The notes: generated from the sequence alone by a model not told the origin. A stretch of 64,000 nt of DNA from Microdochium bolleyi (GCA_001566295.1 KQ964265.1:1-64000), one strand, 5' to 3'. Counted from the stretch's first letter, positions 1-14,188 are shown. Numbers and translations are program-made.

Positions 1-25
1 CCTTGCCGATATTCGGGAAGATGAA

Positions 26-39
26 CCCCCCCCCCCCCC
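26..39. repeat. C14 homopolymer
   Basis: An uninterrupted run of fourteen cytosines near the left edge. It is a length-variable site and prone to sequencing error. Confidence 0.9.
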
Positions 40-962
40 ACCTTGCAATGCGCACATGAGCAGCCAGCACCCGACGGAAGAAGCGGTGACGTTGGCTGGC
101 CCGCCATCTTTGTCGCATGATGGGTTCCTCAAACGCACACTGCGAAACTGTAATCATTTTAAGCGACGGGGCGCCATTGAGGAGCAAATATATAGCAGAC
201 TAATGCTTTAGGCAGAAAAGACTAGATCTGCGGTCGGACAGGGGGGGACAAAGAATTAGAGTGCAGCAAAGACCCTGAACCCTGAGCACAGGCATTTCCA
301 CGGCATGGACGGTTGTCCAGATCTCCGCCAGGCCGGCAACCAAACGGATGGCCGGGCGGCTCTGGCTGGTAAATTGTCGGCGTCGCGTGGCGGTGGTGGT
401 GGTTGTGGGCCGGCCCGTGATTGTTTTGTCGGCGGGTGTTGTTGGCTTCGGCGGCGCCCGCGGCTGCGTCCTTGTAATGAACGCGACCAATAGATCTAAC
501 TTAGCTCACTGTGGTTAGTTGCTCGTCGAAATCACTTGGCAGTGGCCTTGGCAAGCAGTTGTCTTGGTTGATAAATGTTTTTTTTTTCTTTTTTCTCTTT
601 ATCTTTCGGTTTTTGTGTTCGTGCCTCGATGGCGCGGATTTCCAACTGCCGTCAGCAATGAGTGACGGCCTTGGAAAGCTCCGCTGAACAACATGTGTTG
701 TTGGCCCACGCCAACTAGTGACGAATCAGAATGTCTGGTATATATCAAGGCTGCGGCACTACGTAAATGGTATACATAGTATGTGTCTTATATCACAGGG
801 CCATGCATGTGCATTGTGCAGTTGGAGTGTTATCTCCGAAAGCTGTGGATTGCTTGCAGCGGGTTGATTGACAGCTGTTGAGAAATTATCAGCCATGCAA
901 CACTTTTATTTTTATTTTTGGTTGAAGGGGTGTTGATTGTCTGGCGGTCAGTAGAGAGGCCT

Positions 963-984
963 GGGGAAGGGGAAGGGGAAGGGG
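963..984 (+). repeat. GGGGAA tandem repeat, G-quadruplex motif
   Basis: Four runs of four guanines separated by AA form a textbook intramolecular G-quadruplex sequence on the plus strand. A further G-run lies about 10 bp downstream. It is not the TTAGGG telomere repeat of most filamentous fungi. Confidence 0.85.
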
Positions 985-1866
985 CCAATCCAGGGGGGGT
1001 ACGGATAGTGTCATTTCGCCCGGCGAAATGCGCATGGTTGTGGGCAGAGGGCGGTGCTAGAGCCGCATGGCAGCGCCACGAATGTCTACGGAGATTAGGA
1101 TTTGCATTCTTAAGACGACAACTATCGCGCCAAGTTGTCCAGAGAGCATGATTTTGGCGGAGGACAATGGTCGCGAGGATGTAGCTGCAGGGTGAGAAAA
1201 ATTGCCGGGAACGTGTTTCGGGTGCACCTCCCGCGCTTTTGGGCATCGTGTTCTGTGACAAGGTGAACGTTACCTCGGGCGTTCATGTGGCGTTTGACTC
1301 CTCCATCCCACGCTCACACATGCTGATCGTGTGGGAACCATGATGCGGTGAATGATGCAGAAGGAGTATGCTTCCACGGAATGTCCCAATGGGGGAATAG
1401 ACGGGGTCTAAAGTACCGAGCAAAGGAAGAAAGGAAGCCCGGACCACAACTGGGTCATGTCACGAGCCTGTCTGGCCTGCCGACCTGCCTGGGTCGCTAG
1501 CTGTCATCTGATGCTGTGATCGTGCTCAATGACATGGAAACAACAATTGATTGGGTCTTGGGGTCCGGGGGGTTTCTGTGACTGGTTTCCTCCACCCAAA
1601 AGCGGTGTCGACATGGAGCGAGCGTGGAGGGAAAAAAAAGAGTCAAGGATGCCGCACCGAGTCAGAGACTCCGGGGATATGCCCTGCTAACTCGAGGCGA
1701 TGTCTAACTCGAGACGTCAAGCCTGCCGAGACAGGAAATAACGTCCTCGTCGCCTAATCAAGCCAGTCCGGAGTCTCATTATTGGACAATTAGTTTAAGT
1801 GGGAAAGGGGGCCATTTTTCACATTGCAGGACAAGTCGTTGCGATGCGAAAGCGGTTAACCTGACA

Positions 1867-1877
1867 CCCCCCCCCCC
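1867..1877. repeat. C11 homopolymer
   Basis: An uninterrupted run of eleven cytosines in the gene-free left region. Confidence 0.9.
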
Positions 1878-4800
1878 AATCCTTGGACCCCTGGACCCGC
1901 TTTCTACAATGCTTCGAGAAAAGTTCTACGGGTGCTCTGACGAGCTACGAGCATTGTGCGGGCGGGCTTCAGAGAACAGGCAGACCGCTCCGTGAGAGGC
2001 TAGCTATTGTTGGGCAGAGCTTGGCGCGCCCACGAGCCTAAGCATGCAGTCTACACCCTGGGCTTGAGAAGCATGATCGCACAAGCCTGGACAGGGCTAC
2101 GTGGCCGCATGGCCGGTGGCTCTAAGTGAAGGGACGGAGTACTCGATAGCGGAACCATCAGCGCCGCTCTCTGTCTCTCTTCCTCTCCACGTGTGTGTGT
2201 CAAACACAAAGCTGGATGCAGGGCAGGCCGGAGCAGGCAGGAGCAGGCTCGAAACCATGGCGATCGCGATCGTCGCCGTCCGTCACTCTGTAGTGTTGAT
2301 CTGACGCACACCGCATCGCAAAGCCATGTGCAGTGTGCCTCGGCAGTTGGCATTACGGAGGCCCTCGGCCCTGATGCTCATTGTGACAGGAGGGCGGCGG
2401 GCCTTGCTCCGCCATTGGTCAGCACATAGGCTGAGGAGGCGAACAATAAGATTGGGCGGCGAGGAAACGTGCGTCAAGTCAGGGACATGGATGCTGCCAC
2501 TGGGAGCACTGCAAGTCTAGTGTTTCAGACTTTGGTGCCCATTGCCGTTTTTGGCTCGCTCGGAGGCCTTCGGCAATCGGCTGGCTGGAGATGGCGGCCC
2601 TGGGCTTTTCTTCATGGGCATACCAGGTACGGCGCGTATCCCTAGCGAAAGGGCCCGGCTCATGGCATCTCCGTGATCATCATGACGTTGCTGCAAGTCA
2701 GTGCACCAGTCGCTCTCCCCACATTGAATTTTCAACCAGAAGAAGATGGAAAATGTGGCCTCTGGGAGGCATCAGGGGCCTCACGGGCCAGGCCTGGAAA
2801 TTACCTCGCGGTAGGCTGCGACTAGTGCATGCATGCTCGAGCTGGGAGGCAGTCCGAGGACGGCTTCGAGAAGGAAAGAGCGGGGCTGCGGGATGCTGGA
2901 GTACCTCTCGCTCGCCTCTCAGCCTCGGCCGCTCCGGAGACGTAGTCGGGGCGCTAGCAGCACCTGCAGGCTCATTGGCACACCGGTCGCCATCACCACA
3001 CACACGCCAGGCCGCCCACTGGCACATGCCAGGTGGTCCGTCCGTGGCTGCATCCCATCCAGGCACAATGAGCAATGCGGTGGCAAAGAGCGACGACGTT
3101 CACCATCGGGGCCGCTGCAGGTACAGCACGCACGTCCCGTGGCCCGTGTCCCGTGTGCGGAGAAGTGACTGAAGCAGACAAAGCGTCCTTGGCGGATCCA
3201 GTTCTTTTTCTTCTCGTGTCATCTGTACTGCTATGAGAGTGCTCTTCATCATAATTAGGTATTGCGGGTAGTCCATTGTGGATGGGAACGAGATTGGTGA
3301 TCCAGGCTGTCGGAGCTTCGGTAGACCCCTGCCAAGACATTGTCATGCCTTCATGTCCCCGACGGTCGGGTCGTCGTGGGGCAAATTGGGTCGTCTCGTG
3401 TTGCTTGCTGGTTTGCCTGCCTGGTCTGTCTCGGATGAGTTTGGTCTCTAAAGGCTGAACTATTTTGGGGTACAGATGTTGCGCCAGGAGAACGGCAACG
3501 GACACGAGCATTGGGGGCCACTTTGGAGCCGCGGGTCTCCGATTCCCACTCATCCGCTCCTCAGTCGTGGAGACCCGGCGGTCACAGTAGCTCGCTCAGC
3601 CTTGGATTCAGAAGCTTGCATCTAGAGCCGACGATGGTTCTGAATCCGCCCTTGGCCATATCGGACAATGGATCTTTGGACAAATCACACGTAGCAACCA
3701 ACAGCAGCTGAACCAGACACTCAGGTCTCCCTTCCTGCACGGCGCGAACCATGAGTTGTTGCAAGAACCAACAGACAACTCGACCCCGTCGAGCTGAATA
3801 TCCCTCCCTCCCCGCCATGGGTGACCTGGGCGCGCCACATAGGGGTGTGTTTAAGGTACGATATGTACTCCAACTCGGAATAATTGAGAGCTCAACTCCG
3901 CGTGGGGAGGCTCATTCTCATTCATTCATTCAACTTTGCTTTTTCTGCAGAGTGGACAGCTATCCTTGATTGGAACTCTCCGGAGAATGCACGTCTCATC
4001 CCGAGGAACTAGTCATTGCTTGTGGTGGGAGGGCGCCGCCCGCGTCTCGAGGCTCAGCAAGCCATTGTTCCTTTTTGATGGTGGACGCCACATGGCGGCG
4101 GCTCGCTAACTTGAACACGACGGAGCAGACAATGCCACGGAAAAGGCTTGTGAGGCTGACACGAAAGGGAGGCCTTGAGATAATGTTGTCAGACACTGGC
4201 TGACACGTACCACGCCTGCGGAAACGTGCCGTCATGGCCGCGGCACGCGGATGCTGTCTAGCTCTGCAACCATGGCCGTGCAAAAAGCCGACGACCTGCA
4301 GGTCCAGTGCAGTTCTTACACAGATGGAAACCAGCGCGCCTCCAATTCGGCGCAGCACTGGATGAGCCAGTGAGCAGTAGGCGCCACCACGGCGGGCGCC
4401 CCGAGAGGGGAGGCTGGTGAAGAGGGCGGGAGCGGCGGAGGATCGTCGTGCCGCTGGGCCGCGGTGCACCGTGGTGGCTGGTGCTGGCCGGTAGTTGCAG
4501 GAGGGCGGAAAGCAAGACGCCTCCCTTCTCGGCCGCCAGGCTGGAGATGGTAATAAAACAGAGGACGACGCAGTAGTGCGGTTGCCAGTACCGGCGATAA
4601 AGTGGTTCGATCGGTGTTGGTCTTGGTCTTGGCGAGGCCTCTTCACGTTCAGGAACGGGAAAAGACACAACGTGGAATTGAATTAGCTCATTGAGTCATG
4701 TACAGGTACTGGGCTCGGCTCTGCTTTGCTCAATGGGGAAGAAGGACTCTCTTGTTGGTGAATGGACTTTTTTTGGTACTGGGGCTAGCCTGCGGGCTGG

Positions 4801-7800
4801 TGGGTTGCTCGCTTGCTCACATGGCGGAAACTTTCCTAGGCACATGGCCGGGACGTGTCTCGGCCAGCGCAAGAGCCCCGAGGACCGAACCCGTCAAAGT
4901 AAGGTATGGAAGGTTAAAATCACGGCACTTGTTGAGAGCCGCGACGAGATACCTCGCAGGGCAAAGGCTGGACATGCAGGACGACCCTCCGCCAATTCCG
5001 ACCTGGAGCGCACTCCTGCCCTGAATCAAGCAAGGGGTAGCTGCATGGCCAAGAACGGCCAGACCCTCTCATTTAGATGATGTATTGCAGACTCGACCGG
5101 GCGGCCGCAGATGCATGTTCGAGTTGCACCGAGGGAGGAAACAGTCTTGGTGGAAGTCAAGGTTGCATCGCGCCCTCGACTGCACGCAAGGCGCAAGGTC
5201 CAAGGTGTACGTGTTGCCAAGTTCGGTGTTTTGGAAAAGTCATGATGCGCCTTGAACTGGTAGGTGGTGCCGCTGGGACGTGCAGAAGTAGAGTTCAGGG
5301 GTCATGCCAAAGGCCGTGATGTCGTCTCGTGGGCCTTGTTTACTCCGTACTACTCGGCTCAAATGGGCATTTTGCTCGCGCGGCTTGAGTTCTCCGTGCG
5401 ACAGCAAGCTCTAGGGACAAACGCGGCAGGGTCACGTTGATATGTGGCCGATGGGTTTAGTGTTGGTTTGCTGACGAGTTGGGATGACGAGTCTCAAGGT
5501 TTCAGTTCAGGCGAAACTAGAAACATGCATCCTCAACTTTGCACCTGTCTAAATAAGGCACTGATACGCGCCAGTTAAACGGTCTGGCAGCAGATCTACT
5601 TGCCGATCGGCAACTGCGAAATCTTCCCTCTGTGTTTTACAGCGGGCGCATGTGCGCCAGGAAGGGGCGTGGTTATCGTCAAACGCTTGCGATTGCGGTG
5701 TCGAGTTGCGCTGTTGCAGCAGAAACAGCGCCCTATACGCCGTGACAAGCATCTGAACAAAGGACCATCCTCCGGTCTAAAAATACAGTCTACACAGTTG
5801 AGATGGCTGCTGCCTGTGCTTGTCAGGTCCAGGTTCCAGTTTGCGGTGTATGAGTGTGTAAGCAGCCCGAACCAGTAGCTCAAAGTCGTACACGTACGCC
5901 CTGCGCAAGCCTCTCATTGTGTGCAGATACTGCCTCAGTGGCGGTGCACCTCATCAGCGCAGGCGGAGGATAACCTCGCTCGGTATTGGCCGTCGATGCG
6001 ACGCTGTACTGCTCTTCTGGTATATGTGGCTTGGTTTCTGAGAAGCAACGCGATTGGTGCATGAATCTCTGATACCCATAAGCAGCTGGGCGGGCAATTG
6101 CAGTCGATATTGCGACGCATGACAACCCTGGTCGTTACTTGCCACATTCTTTCTGGTACGCGTCGGTAGTCTCTCCGAGCACCCATGGCATAGAGACCTT
6201 GCTCGCTGTGGAGATATAAATTGCTTGAACAGTAAGAGGACCGGAAACATGTGGGCTGCGTATCAAAGTATACGCACCTGGCAAGGCTGTGTCTCAAACA
6301 TGTTGCTATTCACGTGGTGGGCAGAGTACACTGAATGAAGACGGAACGGCAGTATGCTTCAGTCGGGAACCAATATGTCCACATGCCACAGGGCCGCCCT
6401 GCCACGAGGTGTTGTGCCACAGCGAGTTGCCCACTTTAGGTGGAACTTCAGGATGAGTACGCCCTGGAGATTGATTCGCTTGAAGTTCCTAAACCGATCA
6501 CGGAGGGTGACTTCGACATGATACGCAGGGAACTTGTCGGTTAGTCATTTGCGGATGCTACTGTTCACCACGTTCGACGATGATTCGGTGCCAAGTAATG
6601 CACACACCCCCAAGTTTGGTTGCCCAGCGAGACCATCAAGTCCTGCGCATATCTGAGATGCCCGAAGCCGTTTAGCATAAGTACGCAGGACGGATATGCA
6701 GTATCACACTATTTCGCGAGCCGGAACCTTCGACTAGAACAGTGCAGATAGCTTCGGCGTTCGGCTTTCTACGATTACGTCTGAGAGGCTCGTTGGACAC
6801 CTTTGGCTTTCGGGCACTGCCGAACAGGCCGGAGGTACTTTCCGCCAAGTTTCCAACCCCATGCAACGAACCTGCATTCGCAGAGTCGCAGGGCAGGGGA
6901 TGTATGACAGTGGTGGTAGCAAGTACCCCTGGCCCTGTCGCCAATCCGGCTCAGCTGACCAGAGAACTGCAAGGTCAGCGGCATGTCTCAGCTGTCAGGG
7001 GCCGCCACGCCCGCACGCCGCACGCGCCGTTGTTGTGTTTCTGCTGATTGCACAATTTCATGTACTGTCATCTGGTTGTTGGGGTTGACGATCTCCCGAT
7101 GGTCCCGAAGCCCGGCCCTCGTCATCGTGCTGCGACATTCCCTGGCCTCCCACTTGGGGATCCTGTCAAGTCTGAGATGGCGTCGGTCTAGGCCAATGCA
7201 ACCTTGTGAGCGAGGCCTCGAAGACGTAAGGGACCGACGATGCCGGACCTGCAGGTGAAAGTTCCTCCAGAGGGTATCTATGAAACATGGTCAGCTGCCT
7301 ACACGAACATGGCCAACGTCGGGGTTGTTCCCGCTTTCTACCGTCGGTTCCGCATCTTGCAACCGAATTACTAAAGAATCACTGCCGCGGTCTCCCATGT
7401 GGAGTACCGTTCTCACCACTGCCAGTGCCGACCTATCTCCCCTTTCTATGCATTGCCGAATTGACGAAGCGCCAAAAGGGAGGCCTCATCAAACTCTACA
7501 ATGGGAGGCGTCGCGGTAGCGTGCAGTAGCCCGGACGGTCGGCACGGGGCGCAAGTATGCAGAGTGGAGTTGCCTTTGCGCCTTGGGGGCCGCCTCGGTG
7601 GATTTGCAACAACAAAGTGTCAGCATTATGACCTTCATGATACGTATATTGGCGCCAATAGATCATGTGGCAGGTTACGAATCGGGCAAATGAAGACCGA
7701 TGGTGCACCGCCCATCCGGCAGGGGGTGGTTGAAGTCGTCCCTCCTCCAAGGAGTTCTCCGAAGGGGTTCTCCAGAGTCACTCCACAGAAACTGGCATTC

Positions 7801-8020
7801 GTTCGAACTCCATGCTCTGAAGATGGGGTCTCAGGTAGCCGATACCCATCACCAAGATGCCTCGTTCCACTCTCGCTGGAACCATTGGCCACAGGAAGGG
7901 AAGGGCACCTGACAGAGCACCTACTGCGAAACACTCGATGTGTCGTCCTGCGTGTGTTCTGCCCCGCGACAGCATGGCCAGTGGCAAGGGTTTCGTGCTG
8001 ACCTCAATAGCTGCACTTGG

Positions 8021-8050
8021 GAGGAGTGCTGAGGAGTGCTGATGAGTGCT
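8021..8050. repeat. Three-copy 10-bp tandem repeat
   Basis: Three adjacent 10-bp units read GAGGAGTGCT, GAGGAGTGCT and GATGAGTGCT. It is a minor minisatellite with no visible function; related GTGCTG words recur around 8297-8312. Confidence 0.8.
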
Positions 8051-11000
8051 GGAGCGGTCTGCAGCCTCCACCATGCACCTCTGGCACAAGCCGAGCGGGC
8101 TGGGAATGTTGGAAAGGACGGAGCCGTAATCTCACGATGCAGTTGTTGCTTTAGAGCGTGCCTTAGTGGCAACCCCACCTCTGGAACCCACGCATTCGCT
8201 GGCACTGCATGACATGGCATGACCAAATGGCACAACGATGATGAGTCTGGTGTGGGAAGAAAAGTTGGCACCTAGCTCGGAAACTACAGCACCTCAAAGT
8301 GCTGCAAAGTGCTGGCACGCATGTAAGGTATGCATGCATGCGGGGGACGACCACACCATCAGCGCACGTGGTGGCCATCACTAATTACAGCCGTCGAGCC
8401 GCTGATGAGGAGCGGTGAAGTCGAATGCTGCGGCAGGAGTGGTTGCTCCTGGGCTGGCAGCATCTCCCTGCCCACCAGATCGAGAAAGCAGACGCGATGT
8501 GTCTTGCAGCAAGGACCAGCGACGAGGTACTTGTCAAGCCATGTACCTGCCAAGGCACCACACCACCCCATTCGCAGGCCCCGATGGTGGTGATCAGTCA
8601 GACACCAGCAGGGCCAGGCGATCAAGCCTCCCTTATCGTCCACTGCTGTGCTTAGAGTAGGTATCACGCGCCTGACCACCCTTGAACCCGAAACTCTGGG
8701 AAGGGCCTGGAGTGGCATTCTCCGAGCTAGGCATCTTGGGCCGAAGCGTGCCTGTACGGATGCCACGGGAAAAGTTGCACCCGGCACCTTGGCCGGTGCG
8801 TTGAGCAAATCAAAAGGGCTGAAGGCGTCCTTCTTGGTGCATTGCAGTCTGATACTGAACAGGCCCATGCCCACAGGACATGATAACATCACTTCGTTAA
8901 CACCGGAATTGATTGCAAATCAAGTTGGCAGGCCACGGCATGTGGTTGCCTTGCCCGCAACATCGATTCTCACATCATCGACGTAATGACGCGTGTTGTC
9001 CAGCCTCCGGCCATTGTGTCGCTGCCAGTTTTTAGGTTGCCATGGTCACTTTCACCTGGGCCAAGGGTATCATCTACTATCCGCCGCAACAACACGCCTT
9101 TCGTACTTGGTAGACATCCGAGGAGCCTATGGGTTTCATGCATGCAGCTATTGGCCAGCTCTCTTCTTCGCTCCAAGCCGTGGCAGAGATGACCGAACAG
9201 CTCAGCAAGCCTCAAGCTACCTACGCAACAGGCATTCTCCGCGACTCTATCTTCCAGGCCAGCTGGCACGTCAGACACGGGACAGGAAAAAGCAAGAGAA
9301 AGCAAGATCGACCGTGCAGCACGGCGGAGAAATGATACGGGCGCGGCTTACGAGCACACAGCAACTTCCGGTATTGAAGCTGCCTGGCTTGGCTGGCTTG
9401 TCCCAGCAGGGGTTCAGGTCAGCACCGCACAGACATATCCTGTTCTCCGTACTTCGTGATCGTGCGAGATGAAGTCGTCAGCCCTGTCAAGCCGTCCGGG
9501 GGGATGGTTAAGGTACATGTCAGGCCAACGTGATGATAAAGACACTCCTGCTCGACAAAGTATCTTGCTCTTGTCCATGGCTCAATGTGCTGAAATACCC
9601 ATGTTGTATCCGGACCAGACCCCTGACAATCGCGGGATCAGTCTGGCAGCCATCTTTTTCGGAGCAAGCGCCCAAAATATCGCCGTCGTCACTCTCACGG
9701 CATGTTGACTCATGACTTTCGCGGTCTCCTCCCCGCGGTGCCTCGCCGCACGTGCGGAGTAAGTGAAGAAGGCTGCAGCATCTGCGGCTGCAGCCAGGGG
9801 CCAGGAACCACCCCTGGGACCCTGGAGTGTCACGAGGCTCGAGGCTTCCAGGATTGATATTACAATGTTGGTGTCACCGTGATGGGCGAAACCCCTGCAT
9901 GGTTACACGACAGCCCTTTGCTGTAGCCTGTCGATCACTGCCCGCCCGTCCCAGCTGTACGTTTCGTGCCTTTCGAAACATCGGCGTAAGCCCAGTGATG
10001 TTGGCCGCCGAATGAGGAGTGAAAAAGCGAAGGCCGCGGGGTGAAGCCTACAATGCTACCATTATTCGTGGTGCATGGAGTCGAGATCAAGCCTGCTGCC
10101 GAATGACTGCGTCAAACTCATCGACATCGGTGTCTGTTCATCTGCTCTTTCGCAGCAGTCGCCCTAAGCACCCCTTCATGGCTGGGAGGGGGCAGAAGGG
10201 AAAAGACCCAAGTGGCATCACGGACACCATTATCGGCTCAGACAAGCCGATGGCTGCCACTACCTGCGCTGTCTCGCAGACTGTAGGCTTGACTATTCCG
10301 CTTTCACGTCCACGTGTGCTTACACACCTCTACGGACTTTCATGGCAGGCCAGTTCAGGGTACCCTACCCATAATCAAATTCTCACTCCTCCACCCCAAT
10401 CCATGTGATGTACGATGGTCCACTGGACGCAGCCCTCCGGTCGCATGCAGCCTGGCTTAGGCCACACAGACGAGGCACACAGACGGCTTTTACCGGAGAG
10501 GTTGCGTCGTACGACCAAGTGTCTCGGCAGCCCGCGTTCCAACAGTCGCGCAGCGTCGGGGTAAATTCAGAGACAAGGCAAGTAAGCCGGGCGCCGACAT
10601 GCGGTGAAGGCTCACCGAAGATGCGAGCACACCACTACCTTCGTGGTGGCTCGGGCACTGCTACCCGACCGCACGTGTTGTAACAAGGTACATGGTCCTT
10701 GGGTGGGAGGGTTCGGTTGCGTGGTCGATGTGAGCCAATTACAGTCTCGAAATTGGCTTTGAAAGTGTCATCGAAATACTTACCAAGCACATCCAGTCAC
10801 TTGGTTGGGTTATGCCCGGGCTTCGCGGTGAACTGTACCTTGCAAGACCTCATAAGGCAAGTCACGATTACCTGAAGCTGGTGGACAAGACCGCGCGGTC
10901 CGCCAAATCTCCAGGGCTGTGAGAAGGGGGAGTCAACTCGGTTTTATGCCATGCTTATGTTATCACGACAATCAGCCGGAACGGCGGAATAAGGCTGTTC

Positions 11001-13190
11001 TTGAATAATCTGCTTTCTGGGCCTACACGGCAATTACAGTTGCCCGCTTGGTGGTACGTGGTTGCGGTGCGGAGCAGTTGTCGATACTCCTGGTTGTCCC
11101 TGTCGTTCCTGCGCGCCAAACTCAGGTGGCGCGCTAGAAAGGCTGTGAGATATACCGAGGCGAATCTATGAATCATTGGGATCGTGTTTCCACGGAAAGA
11201 TCACGCCCTTTGAATATGATCACCGCAAGAAGTAGCTTCTGGGACTCACATCCGGGCAGATCTTATCACTGTCATTCTCAACGTATAGAAAGTCTTGTGA
11301 ACTTTCACCATGTATCGAGCTGAGGAGCAGAAAGAATTCACAATCATTCCCTTCAGTCATTCAATCATGGCTATCTTCGATGATTGAGAGCATGAAACGG
11401 CAGGCTCGAGAAGTTCACCCGGTCGTCGTCATTCTTAAGGTCAACTTAGCTTTGCATCTGTTGTAGTAGGATATGACATTGCACTGTTCGATGTGCATGG
11501 AACCGCACAAGGCCCTGACGAAAAGACTTTTTGCTAAACCTACGGATAATTGCTTGTCTATTTCGTGGGGTGGCCAACTTCAGGCAGCTGTCTGTTTGTG
11601 ACAAGTGTCGCAATGCCGAACCGAGAACCAACACTACTTGAGCTGAGACGCTGTCATAGCTCTGACTTCACTTGTAGAAGTTGGTCATAAGGGTCGTCAG
11701 TACCGTCGCCACGAAACCAGTGACGCTGGCACGGGCCAGCACTACGACAGACGACATTTCATATCATCCGTATTCCAGTGTTAAGCGAGGAAATTAAGAA
11801 GGCAGCTTTCCAATGCCTGTAAACACATACTGAAGACTCAGTTCAGTTGAACGCGAACCATCATGCGTCTTTGGTGCCGAGAGTTGTCCACGCCGCCTCG
11901 TGGCTTGGGGACTCCTACCGCCCAGTCACAAGAACCCAGATGGTGAGTCGAGAACATGTGCTCATCCAGATCCGAATGTCGTCTGATGTGTTCTCAATAT
12001 CTACCTCTGTGTACTATGTACGAGAGATTTGAAGTATCACCTATCTTCCTAGGTCGAGGTTGCAGAGCTTTCTCTAGTTCGCATCTGTGACAGACGCCCA
12101 TCCTCATGGTCCCATGGAGATACGTCGGTGTCATCAAAATCATGCGACATTCCCTGTGGTATGGGGAAGCCGCAAGCCTGTAGAAGGGGATGACATACGG
12201 TAGCCCTCGACCCCAACTACGCTTGTCAGCTTCGGCTGTGTCGCCTCAGGTCGCGTTTTCCCTAAGCGGCGAAGTCGAAAGCATGCAACTGGGCATGATC
12301 ACGACGAATTCAGTGGCTCGACTGCCTTGTCCTCATTTTGACATTTTACGGAGCATGAGATTCCGTAATATGGCCTGTTATCTTGCTAGCCAAACACCTT
12401 TGACTCAGCTATGAACCTGCCACCTGCCCTCATGGTAGCCCACACCCTTGACGTCGACATGGAAACACACTTGCAACCACAAGAACTTCTGAGAGCCTGC
12501 ATCGAAATCTCATCCTCCGCCTCCCCCACTGGGCCGCAGTCCATGCGACCACAGCATCGTAACAGATCTATGAGATATAGAGCACGCGGCCAATGAGAAG
12601 CCTGTCTCTCACCGGGAATCTCAGAACCTGAACAGTGGCCAGAATCGCAACTGCGATATTAACAAGGTCTGCCCTGGTTGTTACTGTTGTTGGCAGTCCG
12701 CTGGACGGCCGCTCAACATGCGGCCCGAGAGCGACCGGGGCCTTCTGTGGTGTCATTGAAAATCACTCCTCTACTGGTGACATGCGGGCGGGTGATCCCC
12801 CTGACTGGGCTCCATTGAGCTGCATATGTAAGGCAGTGCAGCAGTGCACTTGCATGAAGCGGCACGGCTCGCAGGCAAGGCAACCTGGAAAGCAAACGAA
12901 GGTGGACAAACAGGGAACTGGTGGGAAGGTGGTAGCTCTGTCCATCATCATGGACGTACAAAGAGAACCATGCCTGGGGGTGGTGTGAGGCGATACAAAG
13001 GCTCAAGCGCATATACTGCGACCTTTCGGAGACCACGATACTTGCCGAAAGAGCATCAGGTGTTGCCACGTAGCAGAACCAGCGCAAGCAAGAATGCACC
13101 GGAATTCGCAACACCGCCTCCACATTCACAGACGTGGCCTGAAAGCTCGGCATGCCATCAAGCTACTCTGTCGGCTGAAGGTATCCTACG

Positions 13191-14188
13191 TCAGCCCTCC
13201 TGACCTGCGGGCACTTGTGTCGAGACAATGAAATTCTCCATCATGTTCTGACCAGTGCCAGCGCCTGCCCGGCTTCCCACTGCCTTTGCCGCACCGAAGA
13301 CGCTCGTCGTCTCTCGTCGCTTGACGACGAGACAGAGCACACGGCCATAAATCGAAAAACCTTCGTACGAGATGTCCATTGCGAGCTTCTTCTTTTTGTT
13401 CTCGTCTGCCCCGTCCGAGCTCGCATTGTTCAGCGTCCCGTCTTTCTGCCGCTTCTTCGCTGGAGGTGGACCCATGCTGTCTCGTCCCTCCGAACCAGGG
13501 CTGCTGACGAAGAGATCTTCCTCGTCGTCGTCCAGCTGTCCGTCTTCCTGGTCGTCCGAGACAACCTCGAAGGCATCCTGCCCTTCCGAGACTGTATCTC
13601 GCCGTGGTCTCTTGGAGCGGCGCGCGCTGCCCTGAGCAGAAGCGGCTTTGACGGCCGGGATGTCAGCTAGGGGGACGTCCTCGTCGCTATCCTCCTGACG
13701 CAGCTCGACAGTAAAGTCTCCGGCAGCGGCGTCTACATCCAGCGGGGCTTCGCTGGTTGCGCCAAACATTCGGCCACCAGAGCTCGAGACAAGCTTGGTT
13801 TGTGTTGTGTCGTGGAAGTGTTTGTGTTTGCTGAGCAGTGAATGCCGGGTGGTCGTCTCCGTCAGGAATATTGACACCTCAAAGTCATCTGTGCATTGTG
13901 TAAGCCTTGACATGATCAGCAAGTGCGACTTGTTCGGTCACCGAACCCACCCTCAGCCACAACATCCTTGATGCCTTTCTTCTTAGAACTCTTCTTGGTG
14001 CGAGCACGCTCACGCTCTTCGCGGAGCTTTGGTAGCACAAGCGGGCGGACGGCCTCAATGACCCTGGGAAGGACGGGGTTTCTAGGGTTCAGTAGCCATG
14101 ACTGTGCCAGAGCAGGGTTGTCGAGGTAGATGCGGCACTCAAGGACCGAGTACTTGGTAATGCGCAGGTAGCGGCGGATGGGGGCCAT
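13191..14188 (-). CDS. Acidic, Lys-rich conserved-looking nuclear protein
   Basis: Two exons, 14188-13951 and 13888-13191, flank a 62-bp intron (13889-13950, GTGGGT...CAG). The join restores one frame of 311 codons. The N-terminus (about residues 1-80) is compact and basic and ends in a Lys-rich patch (KKSSKKKG). Residues about 80-105 continue with a short hydrophobic segment (FEVSIFL). The middle is Asp/Glu/Ser-rich and low in complexity, with two nuclear-localisation-like clusters (RRSKRPRR and PAKKRQK). Near the C-terminus a structured-looking strand segment (YEGFSIYGRVLCLVVKRR) follows. This suggests a nuclear protein with ordered ends and a disordered acidic linker. I do not recognise the family and assign no function. 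The start faces the isoleucyl-tRNA synthetase across 357 bp. Confidence 0.75.

Larger units (their letters stand above)
1..13190. other. 13-kb stretch without a supportable gene
   Basis: Only short, mutually overlapping open frames occur on both strands. None has a recognisable domain, a signal peptide followed by a plausible protein, or a convincing chain of exons with splice sites. The base composition is not AT-rich, so it does not look like a RIP-mutated transposon graveyard, and I see no reverse transcriptase, transposase or terminal-repeat remnants. It holds C-tracts at 26-39 and 1867-1877, a four-unit GGGGAA repeat at 963-984 and a small tandem repeat at 8021-8050. Non-coding transcripts or very short genes cannot be excluded by reading alone. 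Confidence 0.6.

Noticed and set aside
2591..3172. 193-codon plus frame with overlapping 186-codon minus frame
   Set aside because: Both strands are open over the same DNA, neither with recognisable features; most likely chance in GC-balanced DNA.
3996..4670. 224-codon minus-strand frame in the left region
   Set aside because: Arg/Ala/Pro/Ser-rich low-order sequence, overlapped by other frames, no domain, signal peptide or intron support.
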